Positions 8,057-15,265 of a DNA stretch of 16,022 nt are shown here, piece after piece. Position 1 is the first letter of the stretch. Every line of letters begins with the position of its first letter. Under the pieces are notes generated by a model. That model did not search any database and was not told the origin of the DNA. It saw only the letters and a program-made list of their open reading frames with translations. This stretch comes from an uncultured Collinsella sp. (lineage in GTDB: Bacteria > Actinomycetota > Coriobacteriia > Coriobacteriales > Coriobacteriaceae). A program made the position numbers and the translations under genes. The stretch spans positions 1 to 16,022 of the forward strand of contig CABSMK010000022.1 of the NCBI GenBank assembly GCA_902478825.1. The letters run 5' to 3'.

Positions 8057-8955
8057 TACAGCACGCCTCCGATCATCAGCATCAGCTGCGCGGTGATGCA
8101 ACCGAAGATAAGCGAATCGCTACGGTCGAGCATGCCGCCGTGGCCCGGGATAAGGTTGCCGGAATCCTTGACGCCCACGCCACGCTTGATGCGCGACTCG
8201 ATGAGGTCGCCGATAACGCCCAGGACGGACACGACCACGCCGCACAGCAGCGCATAGGGCAGGCTGAGCTTGTAGAAGTGCGTCGCCCACAGGATGAGCC
8301 AAACCAAAACCGAGCCCAGGATGCCGCCGACAAATCCCTCCCAGCTCTTTTTGGGAGAGATCTTGGGAACCATCTTGTGCTTACCGATACGGCTGCCCAC
8401 GATGTAGGCAAACGAATCGGAGACCCAAAGGGACGCGCAAACACCCACCGAAAGCAGGGCGCCGGCAAAACCGGGCACGGCATCGCGCAGCAGCACGATA
8501 GCCGACAGCATAAAGCCAGTGTAGATGGGACCCATGAGCGTCACGGCCACATCAGAGATGCGGGTACGCGGCGACCAGACATACCAAATGCCCACAGCGA
8601 GCATCAGGGCAAAAAGCAGGGCATTCAGCAACATCGAATCGCCCAACGCCGACAGCGGAAAGAGTACGGCGGCAGCGATACCCATGCGCTCGTTAGCCAT
8701 CTTGCCATCGAGCCTTGTCATACGGAAAAACTCATAGCAGCACAGACCGCTCATGACGGAAACAAAGATGGCCGTGGGCACGATACCCAAAACCAGGCAC
8801 AGGATAAAGACAACGGCGTAGACGATACCGGCGGCGGCACGGGTAATAAAGCCCGACAGCCACGAACCGGTGCCGCCCTTCGCTGCAGGCGCGCCAGCAG
8901 TGACAGCTTTGCGCGAAGGCGTCTTGGGAGCAGTTGCCTTGGGACGATCGGACAC
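8056..8955 (-). CDS. cdsA: Phosphatidate cytidylyltransferase (CDP-diacylglycerol synthase)
   Basis: An integral membrane enzyme that makes CDP-diacylglycerol from phosphatidic acid and CTP, the branch point of phospholipid synthesis. The 299 residues hold several hydrophobic segments between about 35 and 245 and the full cytidylyltransferase signature at 253-278 (ESRIKRG, then KDSG, then HGGMLDR), preceded by the PKKSWEGFVGG block at 201-211. A basic Ala/Pro/Lys-rich tail of about 30 residues precedes the first membrane segment and is probably disordered. The start is GTG at 8953-8955, with GAGGAGG seven bases upstream. The uppS stop is two bases away, and the cdsA stop overlaps the dxr start. 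Confidence 0.95.
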   Translation of the reverse strand: MSDRPKATAPKTPSRKAVTAGAPAAKGGTGSWLSGFITRAAAGIVYAVVFILCLVLGIVPTAIFVSVMSGLCCYEFFRMTRLDGKMANERMGIAAAVLFPLSALGDSMLLNALLFALMLAVGIWYVWSPRTRISDVAVTLMGPIYTGFMLSAIVLLRDAVPGFAGALLSVGVCASLWVSDSFAYIVGSRIGKHKMVPKISPKKSWEGFVGGILGSVLVWLILWATHFYKLSLPYALLCGVVVSVLGVIGDLIESRIKRGVGVKDSGNLIPGHGGMLDRSDSLIFGCITAQLMLMIGGVL

Positions 8956-8957
8956 GA

Positions 8958-9752
8958 TTAAGCCTCCTCGGTCTTGCTCAGTCCACCAAACCTACGGTCA
9001 CGGCCCTGATAGGCCAAAATGGCGTCGACAAGGCCCCAACGATCAAAGTCGGGCCAATAGGTATCGGTGACGTAGAACTCGGAATAAGCCACCTGCCACA
9101 GCAGATAGTTCGAAAGGCGCAGCTCACCAGAGGTGCGAATCACAAGCTCAGGATCGGGAAGACCAGCGGTATAGAGGTGGGAAGCCACCATATCGTCATC
9201 AATTGCGGCAGGATCAATCTTACCGGCGGCAACGTCGAGTGCGATCTGACGGACAGCGCGGGTAATCTCGGCGCGCGCGCCGTAGTTGACGGCAAGCGCC
9301 AGCGTCATACCGGTGTGATGGGCGCACTCGGCAAGACCGCGTTCAAAAACGTCGCGGGTCTTCTTGGGCAGCGCGGAAATGTCGCCCAAAAAGACAACGC
9401 GAACGTTTTCGCGCTTCAGAAGCGGCAACTCGTCGATAAACGTCTTGGCAAACAGATGCATCAAGACGTTGACCTCATGCTGCGGGCGGTTCCAGTTTTC
9501 GGTAGAAAACGCATAGGCCGAAAGCACGTCGACGCCCAGACGCACGCAGGCGGTAATAATCTCGCGAAGGGAGACGATACCCGCCTTGTGGCCCTCGGTG
9601 CGTGCAAGACCGCGCGACGTGGCCCAACGACCGTTACCGTCCATGATGCACGAGATATGGTGCGGAATGTTATTGAGGTCAAGGTCGGAAAAACCGACGC
9701 CCGCAGGGGCGTCGGCAAAGTACTCGACCAGTTTATGCTCGTCGTATTGCAC
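8958..9752 (-). CDS. uppS: Isoprenyl transferase, undecaprenyl diphosphate synthase
   Basis: A cis-prenyltransferase that condenses farnesyl diphosphate with isopentenyl diphosphate to give the C55 carrier lipid for peptidoglycan. It has 264 residues, with the catalytic Asp38 in IMDGNGRW, the SAYAFSTENW block (79-88) and the RTSGELRLSN block (206-215) that binds the allylic diphosphate and Mg. The start is GTG at 9750-9752, with GGAG seven bases upstream and one base after the frr stop. Its substrate is the end product of the Dxr/IspG pathway encoded downstream in the same operon. The product chain length is inferred from the family and could be shorter. Confidence 0.94.
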   Translation of the reverse strand: MQYDEHKLVEYFADAPAGVGFSDLDLNNIPHHISCIMDGNGRWATSRGLARTEGHKAGIVSLREIITACVRLGVDVLSAYAFSTENWNRPQHEVNVLMHLFAKTFIDELPLLKRENVRVVFLGDISALPKKTRDVFERGLAECAHHTGMTLALAVNYGARAEITRAVRQIALDVAAGKIDPAAIDDDMVASHLYTAGLPDPELVIRTSGELRLSNYLLWQVAYSEFYVTDTYWPDFDRWGLVDAILAYQGRDRRFGGLSKTEEA

Positions 9753-9753
9753 C

Positions 9754-10290
9754 TTAGATCTCCATGACCTCGGCTTCTTTTTCCTTCAGAAGCTCCTCGA
9801 CCTTGGCGACATACTCATCAGTGTGCTTCTGGACCTTGGCCTGCTCGCGACGGACATCGTCCTCGGTGAGCTCCTCATCGCGCTCGAGCTTGTTGTTGAA
9901 GTCGCGACGGATGTTACGGATAGACACCTTGGCCTGCTCGGCGTACTCGCGGCACTCCTTGACGAGCTCGCGACGGCGCTCCTCAGTGGGAGCCGGGAAC
10001 GGAAGACGAACGACGGTGCCATCGGAGTTGGGGGTAATACCCAGATCGGAAGCGCCGATGGCCTTGACGATAGCATTGATGAGTGCCTTGTCCCACGGCT
10101 CGATGAGCAGCATGTGGGCCTCGGGGGTCTTGACGGCGGCAACCTGCGTGACCGGCGTGGGAACACCGTAATAATCGACGGTGATGTCGGACAGAATGTT
10201 GGCATTGGCGCGGCCGGTACGGACCTTGGAGAAGTTATGCTTGAGGGACTCGAGCGACTTATCCATATGGGCGGTGATGTTCTCTGCCAT
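9754..10290 (-). CDS. frr: Ribosome recycling factor
   Basis: With EF-G it splits the post-termination ribosome complex. The 178-residue protein is close to the usual 185 and is helical throughout. The conserved KVRTGRANA stretch lies near residues 22-30 and SIRNIRRDFNN in the second half. The ATG at 10290 follows GGAGG by seven bases and lies two bases after the pyrH stop. The pyrH-frr pair is conserved across most bacteria. Confidence 0.97.
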   Translation of the reverse strand: MAENITAHMDKSLESLKHNFSKVRTGRANANILSDITVDYYGVPTPVTQVAAVKTPEAHMLLIEPWDKALINAIVKAIGASDLGITPNSDGTVVRLPFPAPTEERRRELVKECREYAEQAKVSIRNIRRDFNNKLERDEELTEDDVRREQAKVQKHTDEYVAKVEELLKEKEAEVMEI

Positions 10291-10292
10291 GC

Positions 10293-11015
10293 TTAATCCT
10301 CCTGATAGACGAGCGTGCCGACGGGCTCACCCGAAAGCGCGCGCTTGACGGTGTCCTCGCCATCGATGTTGAGGACCAAAATCGGCATACGGTTGTCCTG
10401 GCACAGTGCCGTAGCCGTGGAATCCATAACCTGCAGACCGCGGACGAGAACCTCGTGATAGGTAATCTTGTCAAAACGGACGGCATCAGCGCACTTGACG
10501 GGATCCTTATCGTAGATGCCGTCAACCTTGGTGGCTTTAATCAGAATCTCGGCGCCGATCTCGCACGCACGAAGAGCCGCGGCGGTGTCGGTCGTAAAGT
10601 ACGGATTGCCCGAACCGGCGGCAAAAATAACGACGTTGCCCTTGGAAAGGTGGTTGATGGCGCGACGGCGAATATAGGGCTCGCAGATCTCGTTCATCTG
10701 GATAGCGCTCATCACGCGGCAGGGAACATCGTTATGCTCGAAGGCATCCTGCAGGGCGAGCGCGTTCATAACGGTTGCCAGCATGCCCATGTAGTCGGCC
10801 TGAGCACGCTCCATGCCACCGGCAGCGCCTGCCATGCCGCGGAAAATATTGCCGCCGCCGACAACGACGCCGACCTCATGGCCAACGGCGAGCAGCTCCT
10901 TGACCTGCTTAGCAAGATGGTCGGTAACCTTGGGGTCGATGCCATATTGGCCGTCGCCCATCAGCGCTTCGCCGGAAAGCTTAAGAAGCACGCGTTTATA
11001 TCGGATGTCGGACAA
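10293..11015 (-). CDS. pyrH: UMP kinase
   Basis: A hexameric bacterial UMP kinase of the amino-acid-kinase fold that makes UDP from UMP with ATP, usually GTP-activated and UTP-inhibited. The 240 residues include LLKLSGEAL near the N-terminus, VGGGNIFRG (52-60), the GNPYFTTDTAA block (136-146) and YDKDP (168-172). The start is TTG at 11013-11015, with AAAGGAGG six bases upstream; no ATG lies nearby in frame. It opens the operon after the tsf terminator. A TAGAAT at 11051-11046 on the - strand could be a -10 box, but I find no matching -35, so the promoter is unsettled. Confidence 0.96.
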   Translation of the reverse strand: MSDIRYKRVLLKLSGEALMGDGQYGIDPKVTDHLAKQVKELLAVGHEVGVVVGGGNIFRGMAGAAGGMERAQADYMGMLATVMNALALQDAFEHNDVPCRVMSAIQMNEICEPYIRRRAINHLSKGNVVIFAAGSGNPYFTTDTAAALRACEIGAEILIKATKVDGIYDKDPVKCADAVRFDKITYHEVLVRGLQVMDSTATALCQDNRMPILVLNIDGEDTVKRALSGEPVGTLVYQED

Positions 11016-11056
11016 AGCGATCCTCCTTTAGATTGAACTCTCAACATTCTATCAAA

Positions 11057-11072
11057 GGCTCTAAGAAGAGCC
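11057..11072 (-). terminator. Small hairpin between tsf and pyrH
   Basis: GGCTC/GAGCC with a 6-nt loop, followed on the - strand by TTTGAT, lies just downstream of the main tsf terminator. It may be a weak second terminator, or part of the pyrH promoter region. Confidence 0.3.
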
Positions 11073-11075
11073 ATG

Positions 11076-11110
11076 AAAAAGCAGGCTGTGAGTAAAACCC
11101 ACAGCCTGCT
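11076..11110 (-). terminator. Rho-independent terminator after tsf
   Basis: An 11-bp perfect stem (11110-11100 with 11090-11080) with a 9-nt loop runs into five T on the - strand. It begins 23 nt after the tsf stop. It separates rpsB-tsf from pyrH, allowing more transcript for S2/EF-Ts than for the enzymes downstream, although readthrough is possible. Confidence 0.88.
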
Positions 11111-11133
11111 CATTACCAGCTACAAGAGCTTAT

Positions 11134-12003
11134 TTACTCGCCACGGACCAAACGGTCAAAGGCAACGACGGTAATGGTGTCGCCGAGCTCCTTGGAGACC
11201 TGCTCAGCGTACTTCTTGATGGTGAGGGAGCTGTCCTTGATGAACTCCTGCTCGGTGAGCACGGACTGCTTGTAGAACTTCTCCAGACGGCCGACAGCCA
11301 TCTTCTCCTGGATAGCCTCGGGCTTACCGGACTCGGCAGCCTGAGCCATGTAGATCTGCTTCTCGTGCTCGACGGTCTCGGCCGGAACCTGATCGCGGGT
11401 AGCGCAGATCGGGGCGACGGCGGCAACCTGAAGGGCAACGTCGTGAGCGAAGGTCTTGAAGGATTCAGCCTGAGCGGTCTCAGCCTTCTCGAAGGCGAAC
11501 TCGACGAGGACGCCGATCTTACCACCCATGTGGATGTAAGAAGCGAGCGCGCCGTTCTCGGCCTTGCGGGCAGCGAAGCGGGAGATCTTCATGTTCTCAC
11601 CCATGATGTGAATCATCTCGGTGAGCTCGGAGGAAACGGTCTCCTCGCCCATCGGCTTCTCGAGCAGAGCGTCGACGTCAGCAGGCTCGGTGGTAGCGAC
11701 AACCTCAGCGACCTTGGAAGCAAAGCCGGTGAACTTGGCGTTAGAGCCAACGAAGTCGGTCTCGCAGGAGAGCTCGAGCAGAGCGCCGGTCTTGCCATCC
11801 TCGGAGACGAACGCGGCGACAGCGCCCTCGTTGGTCTCACGGCCAGCCTTCTTGGCAGCCTTGGCAAGGCCGTTCTTACGCAGAACGTCGACAGCGGCGT
11901 CCATGTCGCCGTCAGCCTCGACGAGAGCCTTCTTGCACTCCATCATCGGGGAATCGGTCATCTCGCGGAGCTGCTTGACCATAGCGGCGGTAATCTGGGC
12001 CAT
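11134..12003 (-). CDS. tsf: Elongation factor Ts
   Basis: The guanine-nucleotide exchange factor for EF-Tu. It has 289 residues. The N-terminal UBA-like domain (about 3-45) carries REMTDSPMMECKKAL, and the TDFV motif that contacts EF-Tu is at 82-85. The C-terminal domain is full length. The start is the ATG at 12003, with AAAGGA about six bases upstream. An in-frame ATG at 12018 lies on that Shine-Dalgarno sequence and is rejected. It follows rpsB with a 45-nt gap and no terminator between them. Confidence 0.97.
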   Translation of the reverse strand: MAQITAAMVKQLREMTDSPMMECKKALVEADGDMDAAVDVLRKNGLAKAAKKAGRETNEGAVAAFVSEDGKTGALLELSCETDFVGSNAKFTGFASKVAEVVATTEPADVDALLEKPMGEETVSSELTEMIHIMGENMKISRFAARKAENGALASYIHMGGKIGVLVEFAFEKAETAQAESFKTFAHDVALQVAAVAPICATRDQVPAETVEHEKQIYMAQAAESGKPEAIQEKMAVGRLEKFYKQSVLTEQEFIKDSSLTIKKYAEQVSKELGDTITVVAFDRLVRGE

Positions 12004-12048
12004 TGTGGTTCCTTTCAAAGAGATGAAAAAGAATTAACTAAGACTGAT

Positions 12049-12777
12049 TTACTCGGCCTTGGGCTCAGCGGCCATCTCGGCCTCGGAGACCTGCTCCTTG
12101 CCGGAGCCAGCGAGGCAGGCGTCAGCCATGAGCTCGCACATAAGGGTGACAGCGGAGATAGCGTCATCGTTGCAGGGGATGCCGTACTCGACCTCGTCGG
12201 GATCGGAGTTGGTGTCGATCAGGGCGACGACGGGGATGTTCAGGCGCTGAGCCTCCTTGATGGCGTTCTCCTCGCGCTTGGTGTCGATGACGAAGAGAGC
12301 CTGGGGCAGACCCTTCATGTCGCGGGCGCCACCGAGGTTGGTCTGGAGCTTGGTGAGCTCCTTGCCGAGAACAGCCTGCTCCTTCTTGGGCAGAACAGCC
12401 ATGCGGCCGTCCTCGACCATGGCCTCGAGCTCCTCCATGCGGTTGATGCGGGAGCGGATGGTGACGAAGTTGGTCAGCATACCGCCGAGCCAACGCTGGT
12501 TGATGTAAGGCATGTTGGCGCGCTCAGCAGCGTTCTTGACGGCCTCCTGAGCCTGCTTCTTGGTGCCGACGAACAGCACGTTGCCACCCTTGGCGACGTT
12601 CTTGACGAAGGTGTAGGCCTGGTCGGCATCGAGGATGGTCTGCTTGAGGTCGAGGATGTAGATGCCGTTGCGCTCACCGAAGATGAACGGCTTCATCTTG
12701 GGGTTCCAGCGACGGGTCTGGTGACCGAAGTGGCAGCCGGCCTCGAGCAGGGTGCGGATATTAATCTTGGTAGCCAT
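12049..12777 (-). CDS. rpsB: 30S ribosomal protein S2
   Basis: A small-subunit protein at the head-body junction. The 242 residues show the family blocks AGCHFGHQTRRWNPKM near the start, RWLGGMLTNF, and an IDTNSDPDEVEY/IPCNDDA segment near the end. The C-terminal tail is short, acidic and Ala/Glu-rich. The start is ATG with AGGAGGT five bases upstream. The gene leads the rpsB-tsf unit, has a good promoter about 140 nt upstream, and has a structured leader that could allow feedback control. Confidence 0.98.
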   Translation of the reverse strand: MATKINIRTLLEAGCHFGHQTRRWNPKMKPFIFGERNGIYILDLKQTILDADQAYTFVKNVAKGGNVLFVGTKKQAQEAVKNAAERANMPYINQRWLGGMLTNFVTIRSRINRMEELEAMVEDGRMAVLPKKEQAVLGKELTKLQTNLGGARDMKGLPQALFVIDTKREENAIKEAQRLNIPVVALIDTNSDPDEVEYGIPCNDDAISAVTLMCELMADACLAGSGKEQVSEAEMAAEPKAE

Positions 12778-12780
12778 GTT

Positions 12781-12796
12781 AAACCTCCTGTGGTTT
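12781..12796 (-). promoter_or_regulatory. Hairpin overlapping the rpsB Shine-Dalgarno sequence
   Basis: On the - strand AAACC-ACAGGA-GGTTT forms a perfect 5-bp stem with a 6-nt loop ending four bases before the rpsB ATG. The AGGAGGT Shine-Dalgarno (12789-12783) is half in the loop and half in the 3' arm. The stem is weak, so any effect on initiation would be modest unless stabilised by a bound protein. Confidence 0.4.
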
Positions 12797-12895
12797 GCCT
12801 CCGCGCGGGGTCATCCTCCAAAACCAACCCGGACATGTGCTACCAAAGCCCGGGCACCACGGTATGAAGTAGCCGCGCGTGCGTGATAAAAACAT

Positions 12896-12911
12896 GTTGC
12901 CGTGAAGCAAC
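12896..12911 (-). promoter_or_regulatory. Hairpin at the expected 5' end of the rpsB mRNA
   Basis: GTTGC-TTCACG-GCAAC on the - strand begins about where transcription from the predicted promoter should start (near 12912). A stem at the very 5' end of an mRNA can slow decay. The rest of the leader, about 120 nt to the rpsB ATG, is C/G-rich and contains no convincing gene. Confidence 0.35.
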
Positions 12912-12918
12912 CCGTTGA

Positions 12919-12947
12919 ATGATAGCAGGAATGCCTCTTCCTGCCAA
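12919..12947 (-). promoter_or_regulatory. Sigma-70-type promoter for rpsB-tsf
   Basis: On the - strand TTGGCA (12947-12942, five of six matches to TTGACA) and TATCAT (12924-12919, five of six to TATAAT) are separated by exactly 17 bases. The predicted start site near 12912 gives a leader of about 135 nt. The spacer carries a perfect inverted repeat (12925-12944). Confidence 0.8.
12925..12944 (-). repeat. Perfect inverted repeat in the rpsB promoter spacer (operator-like)
   Basis: GCAGGAA-N6-TTCCTGC, seven bases per arm, occupies the spacer and the last three bases of the -35 box. The size and placement suit a dimeric regulator that would block RNA polymerase. No T-run follows, so it is not a terminator. 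Chance occurrence is possible in a single sequence. Confidence 0.4.
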
Positions 12948-12956
12948 CCCGCAATC

Positions 12957-12978
12957 AAAACCACACACCTGAGTGCGG
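12957..12978 (-). terminator. Weak stem-loop with T-run after the recombinase gene
   Basis: CCGCAC-TCAGGT-GTGTGG (six pairs including one G-U) followed by TTTT lies 18 nt after the recombinase stop and just before the rpsB promoter. It would at least partly separate the dprA-trmFO-xer unit from rpsB. Confidence 0.4.
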
Positions 12979-12996
12979 CGCGGGACGTCCCAGCCA

Positions 12997-13917
12997 CTAT
13001 TCGCCGCGGGGATGGGCTTGAGCCACGGCACGTTTAAGCCGATCGGGTGTGAGATGCGTGTAAATCTGCGTTGTAGACAAGCTCGCATGGCCCAGCAGCT
13101 CTTGAACCGAGCGCAGGTCCGCACCGCCCTCGAGCAAGTCGGTCGCAAAGGTATGGCGCATCGCATGCGGGGCGATGTCAGCCGGAATGCCGGCGAGCGT
13201 CGCCAGCGTATGGAACCGCCGCCGGAGCATCGCGGCGCTCATGCGATTGCCGCGCGCCGATATAAGCAGCGGATGCGGCCCGGTAGCGAGGTCGCGGCGC
13301 TTTGCCCGAGCGAGCAACTCCGGCCTCCCCTCTTCAATATAGAGACGCGTCACATCGAGCGCACGACGATACAGAGGGACGATACGCTCCTTGCTCCCCT
13401 TGCCCCACAGGCGCAGCGTGCGCTCGGACCATGAGATGGATTCCACATTGAGCGCCGCAAGCTCTGAGATGCGGGCACCCGAGGCATAGAGCAACTCGAG
13501 CATCGCCGCATCGCGCAGTCCCGCGGGTGTTGAGGTATCAGGCGTCTTGAGCAGCACCTCGACCTGCTGGGTCGTAAGGACGCCCGGCAGGTCACGCGGC
13601 AGCTTGGGCGACGCGATCGCCGAGACCGCATCGCCCTCGACAATCCCCTCGGCAGCCATCCAGCGATAGAGAGATCGGATAGCCGACAGGTGCGCCGCAA
13701 GCGTTCGGGGAGCCACCTGCTCACGCGAAAGCTCAGCAAGATAGCGACGAATGGTGCGCACGTCGGCAGCGAAAGCATCAATATCCTCGCGCTCGCACCA
13801 GGCAGCAAAGCGCTCCAGTCTCGAGCCATAGGCCGTCACCGTGTTGGGAGAAAGCCCCTCAACGCGTGCGATATAGGCGATAAAAGAGTCGACGGTGTCG
13901 TACAGGTCAAAGGCTAT
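12997..13917 (-). CDS. xerC: Tyrosine site-specific recombinase, XerC-like (non-canonical start codon)
   Basis: Xer recombinases resolve chromosome dimers at dif. All catalytic residues are visible: Arg in GARISEL, Lys in GKGSKER, HAMRH (His and Arg), LGHASLS (His) and the nucleophile in TTQIYTH (Tyr). The first ATG/GTG/TTG in frame is a GTG at 13839, but it is the valine inside the conserved NTVTAYGS helix and would remove about 26 residues of the N-terminal DNA-binding domain. The frame continues upstream with plausible Xer sequence (DSFIAYIARVEGLSPNTV). I place the start at an ATA (13917-13915) that overlaps the trmFO stop as ATAG, nine bases after GGAGG. This gives 306 residues and puts the catalytic Arg and Lys at 149 and 173, next to the XerC positions 148 and 172. 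XerC rather than XerD is inferred from the trmFO neighbour. Confidence 0.88.
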   Translation of the reverse strand: MAFDLYDTVDSFIAYIARVEGLSPNTVTAYGSRLERFAAWCEREDIDAFAADVRTIRRYLAELSREQVAPRTLAAHLSAIRSLYRWMAAEGIVEGDAVSAIASPKLPRDLPGVLTTQQVEVLLKTPDTSTPAGLRDAAMLELLYASGARISELAALNVESISWSERTLRLWGKGSKERIVPLYRRALDVTRLYIEEGRPELLARAKRRDLATGPHPLLISARGNRMSAAMLRRRFHTLATLAGIPADIAPHAMRHTFATDLLEGGADLRSVQELLGHASLSTTQIYTHLTPDRLKRAVAQAHPRGE

Positions 13918-15251
13918 GACCGGTCGCCTCCAAACAAGTCGGAACGCGTGGCCAAGTAGGCATCGAGGGCCTCGAGCGCACGGTCCGCATAGGCCTGATA
14001 GCGGTCGCGCTTGCTGCGGCGCTTACCGTCCTCGAGCGGCGGCACCAGGCCAAAGTTGACATGCATGGGCTGATAGCCCACGGTGGCAGGATCGGTCGCA
14101 TAGCCCACGAGCGCACCCAGGGCGCCCACGCGGGGCAACTCGACGGAATCGGCGCCGATAGCCTCTGCATAGGTGTTGAGCGCCGCGAGCAGACCGGTCG
14201 CCACGGCTTCCATGTACCCCTCGGTGCCGGTGATCTGACCGGCCAGGCGCACGCCGGTACCGGGCACGGCAAAGGTGCCATCGAGCACGTGCGGGGCGTC
14301 GACAAAGGTATTGCGGTGCATGACACCGTAGCGGAAGAACTCAGCGTTCTCCAGGCCCGGCACCATATGGAAGACGCGCTTCTGCTCGCCAAAGGTCAGG
14401 TTGGTCTGGAAGCCCACCAGGTTATAGGCGGTCTTCTCCTTGTTCTCGGCACGCAGCTGAATCGCCGCCCAAGGGCGACGTCCGGTACGCGGGTCGGTGA
14501 GGCCGACGGGCTTCATGGCGCCAAAGCGAATGGCGTCCTTGCCGGTGCGCGCAACCTCCTCGGCAGGCTGGCAGGCCTGGAACAGATCGCCGCCCTCAAA
14601 GTCCTTGAGCACCACGCGGTCGGCCGTGGTGAGCGCCTCGATAAAGGCCTCGTACTCCTCCTTGTTGAGCGGAGCGTTGAGATAGTCGCCGCTCCCCTGC
14701 TCCTCGTAGCGCGACTGCGAAAACAGCACGTCCATATCGAGCGTGGAGGCATCGACGATCGGCGCCGCGGCATCGAAGAACGCAAGGGCGTCGCCACCGA
14801 CGAGCTTCATGACCTCTTCGCTCAGCGCCGGTGAACACAGCGGGCCCGCGGCAATGACCACGTGGCCCTCGGGGATCTGGGTGACCTCGCCGTGAACGAC
14901 CTCGATATTGGGGCGGGCGGCAACCTCAGCCTCGACGAGCTCGGAGAATGTAACACGGTCGACCGCCAGGGCGCCACCAGCGGGAACAGCAGCGCGATGG
15001 GCGCAGTCGAGCAGGACTGAACCCATGCGCTCAAGCTCGGCCTTCAGCAAACCAGCCGCGGAATCCGGACGGGTCGACTTAAACGAATTGGAGCAGACGA
15101 GCTCTGCCAGGTGATCGGTATGGTGAGCCGGGGAGCTCACCTGGGGGCGCATCTCGCACAGCTTTACGGCAAACCCGCGGTCTGCCAGCTGAATCGCGCA
15201 TTCCGAACCCGCCAGACCGCCACCGATAACCGTCACCTGATCGAACTGCAT
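13914..15251 (-). CDS. trmFO: TrmFO, folate-dependent tRNA (uracil-54-C5)-methyltransferase
   Basis: A flavoprotein that forms m5U54 (ribothymidine) in the tRNA T-loop, using methylenetetrahydrofolate and reduced FAD. It has 445 residues. The FAD-binding VIGGGLAGSE motif is at the N-terminus, the conserved Cys53 in LVCSNSFKS, and the second conserved Cys (227) in FQACQPAEE. The start is the ATG at 15251 with AAAGG nine bases upstream. A TTG at 15257 would add two residues but leaves only three or four bases to the Shine-Dalgarno; the ATG also places the Cys at position 53, as in B. subtilis. The gene follows dprA by 14 nt and overlaps the recombinase gene. Confidence 0.95.
   Translation of the reverse strand: MQFDQVTVIGGGLAGSECAIQLADRGFAVKLCEMRPQVSSPAHHTDHLAELVCSNSFKSTRPDSAAGLLKAELERMGSVLLDCAHRAAVPAGGALAVDRVTFSELVEAEVAARPNIEVVHGEVTQIPEGHVVIAAGPLCSPALSEEVMKLVGGDALAFFDAAAPIVDASTLDMDVLFSQSRYEEQGSGDYLNAPLNKEEYEAFIEALTTADRVVLKDFEGGDLFQACQPAEEVARTGKDAIRFGAMKPVGLTDPRTGRRPWAAIQLRAENKEKTAYNLVGFQTNLTFGEQKRVFHMVPGLENAEFFRYGVMHRNTFVDAPHVLDGTFAVPGTGVRLAGQITGTEGYMEAVATGLLAALNTYAEAIGADSVELPRVGALGALVGYATDPATVGYQPMHVNFGLVPPLEDGKRRSKRDRYQAYADRALEALDAYLATRSDLFGGDRS
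13927..13931 (-). promoter_or_regulatory. Shine-Dalgarno inside trmFO for the recombinase gene
   Basis: GGAGG on the - strand lies nine bases before the proposed ATA start. No ATG, GTG or TTG in the recombinase frame lies within reach of it, the nearest being about 90 nt downstream at 13839. Its presence supports initiation near 13917. Confidence 0.5.
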
Positions 15252-15265
15252 CTGCAAACACCTTT

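Noticed and set aside
11365..12867. A 500-codon open frame on the + strand antisense to tsf, rpsB and the rpsB promoter
   Set aside because: Its predicted protein is a repetitive Leu/Gly/Asp/Val-rich string with no family signature. It arises because the strongly biased codons of rpsB and tsf avoid TTA, CTA and TCA, which leaves the opposite frame free of stops. The - strand genes are certain.
12779..12895. A 38-codon frame in the rpsB leader (starts MFLSRTRG) ending four bases before the rpsB ATG
   Set aside because: It begins after the predicted transcript start, so a leader peptide was considered. There is no Shine-Dalgarno before its ATG and the composition is not suggestive of a regulatory peptide. 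Conservation in relatives would be needed to revive it.
12982..12991. Palindrome GGGACGTCCC just after the recombinase gene, considered as a dif-like or operator site
   Set aside because: It is only ten bases long, lacks the two 11-bp arms and 6-bp centre of a dif site, and short GC-rich palindromes are expected by chance here.
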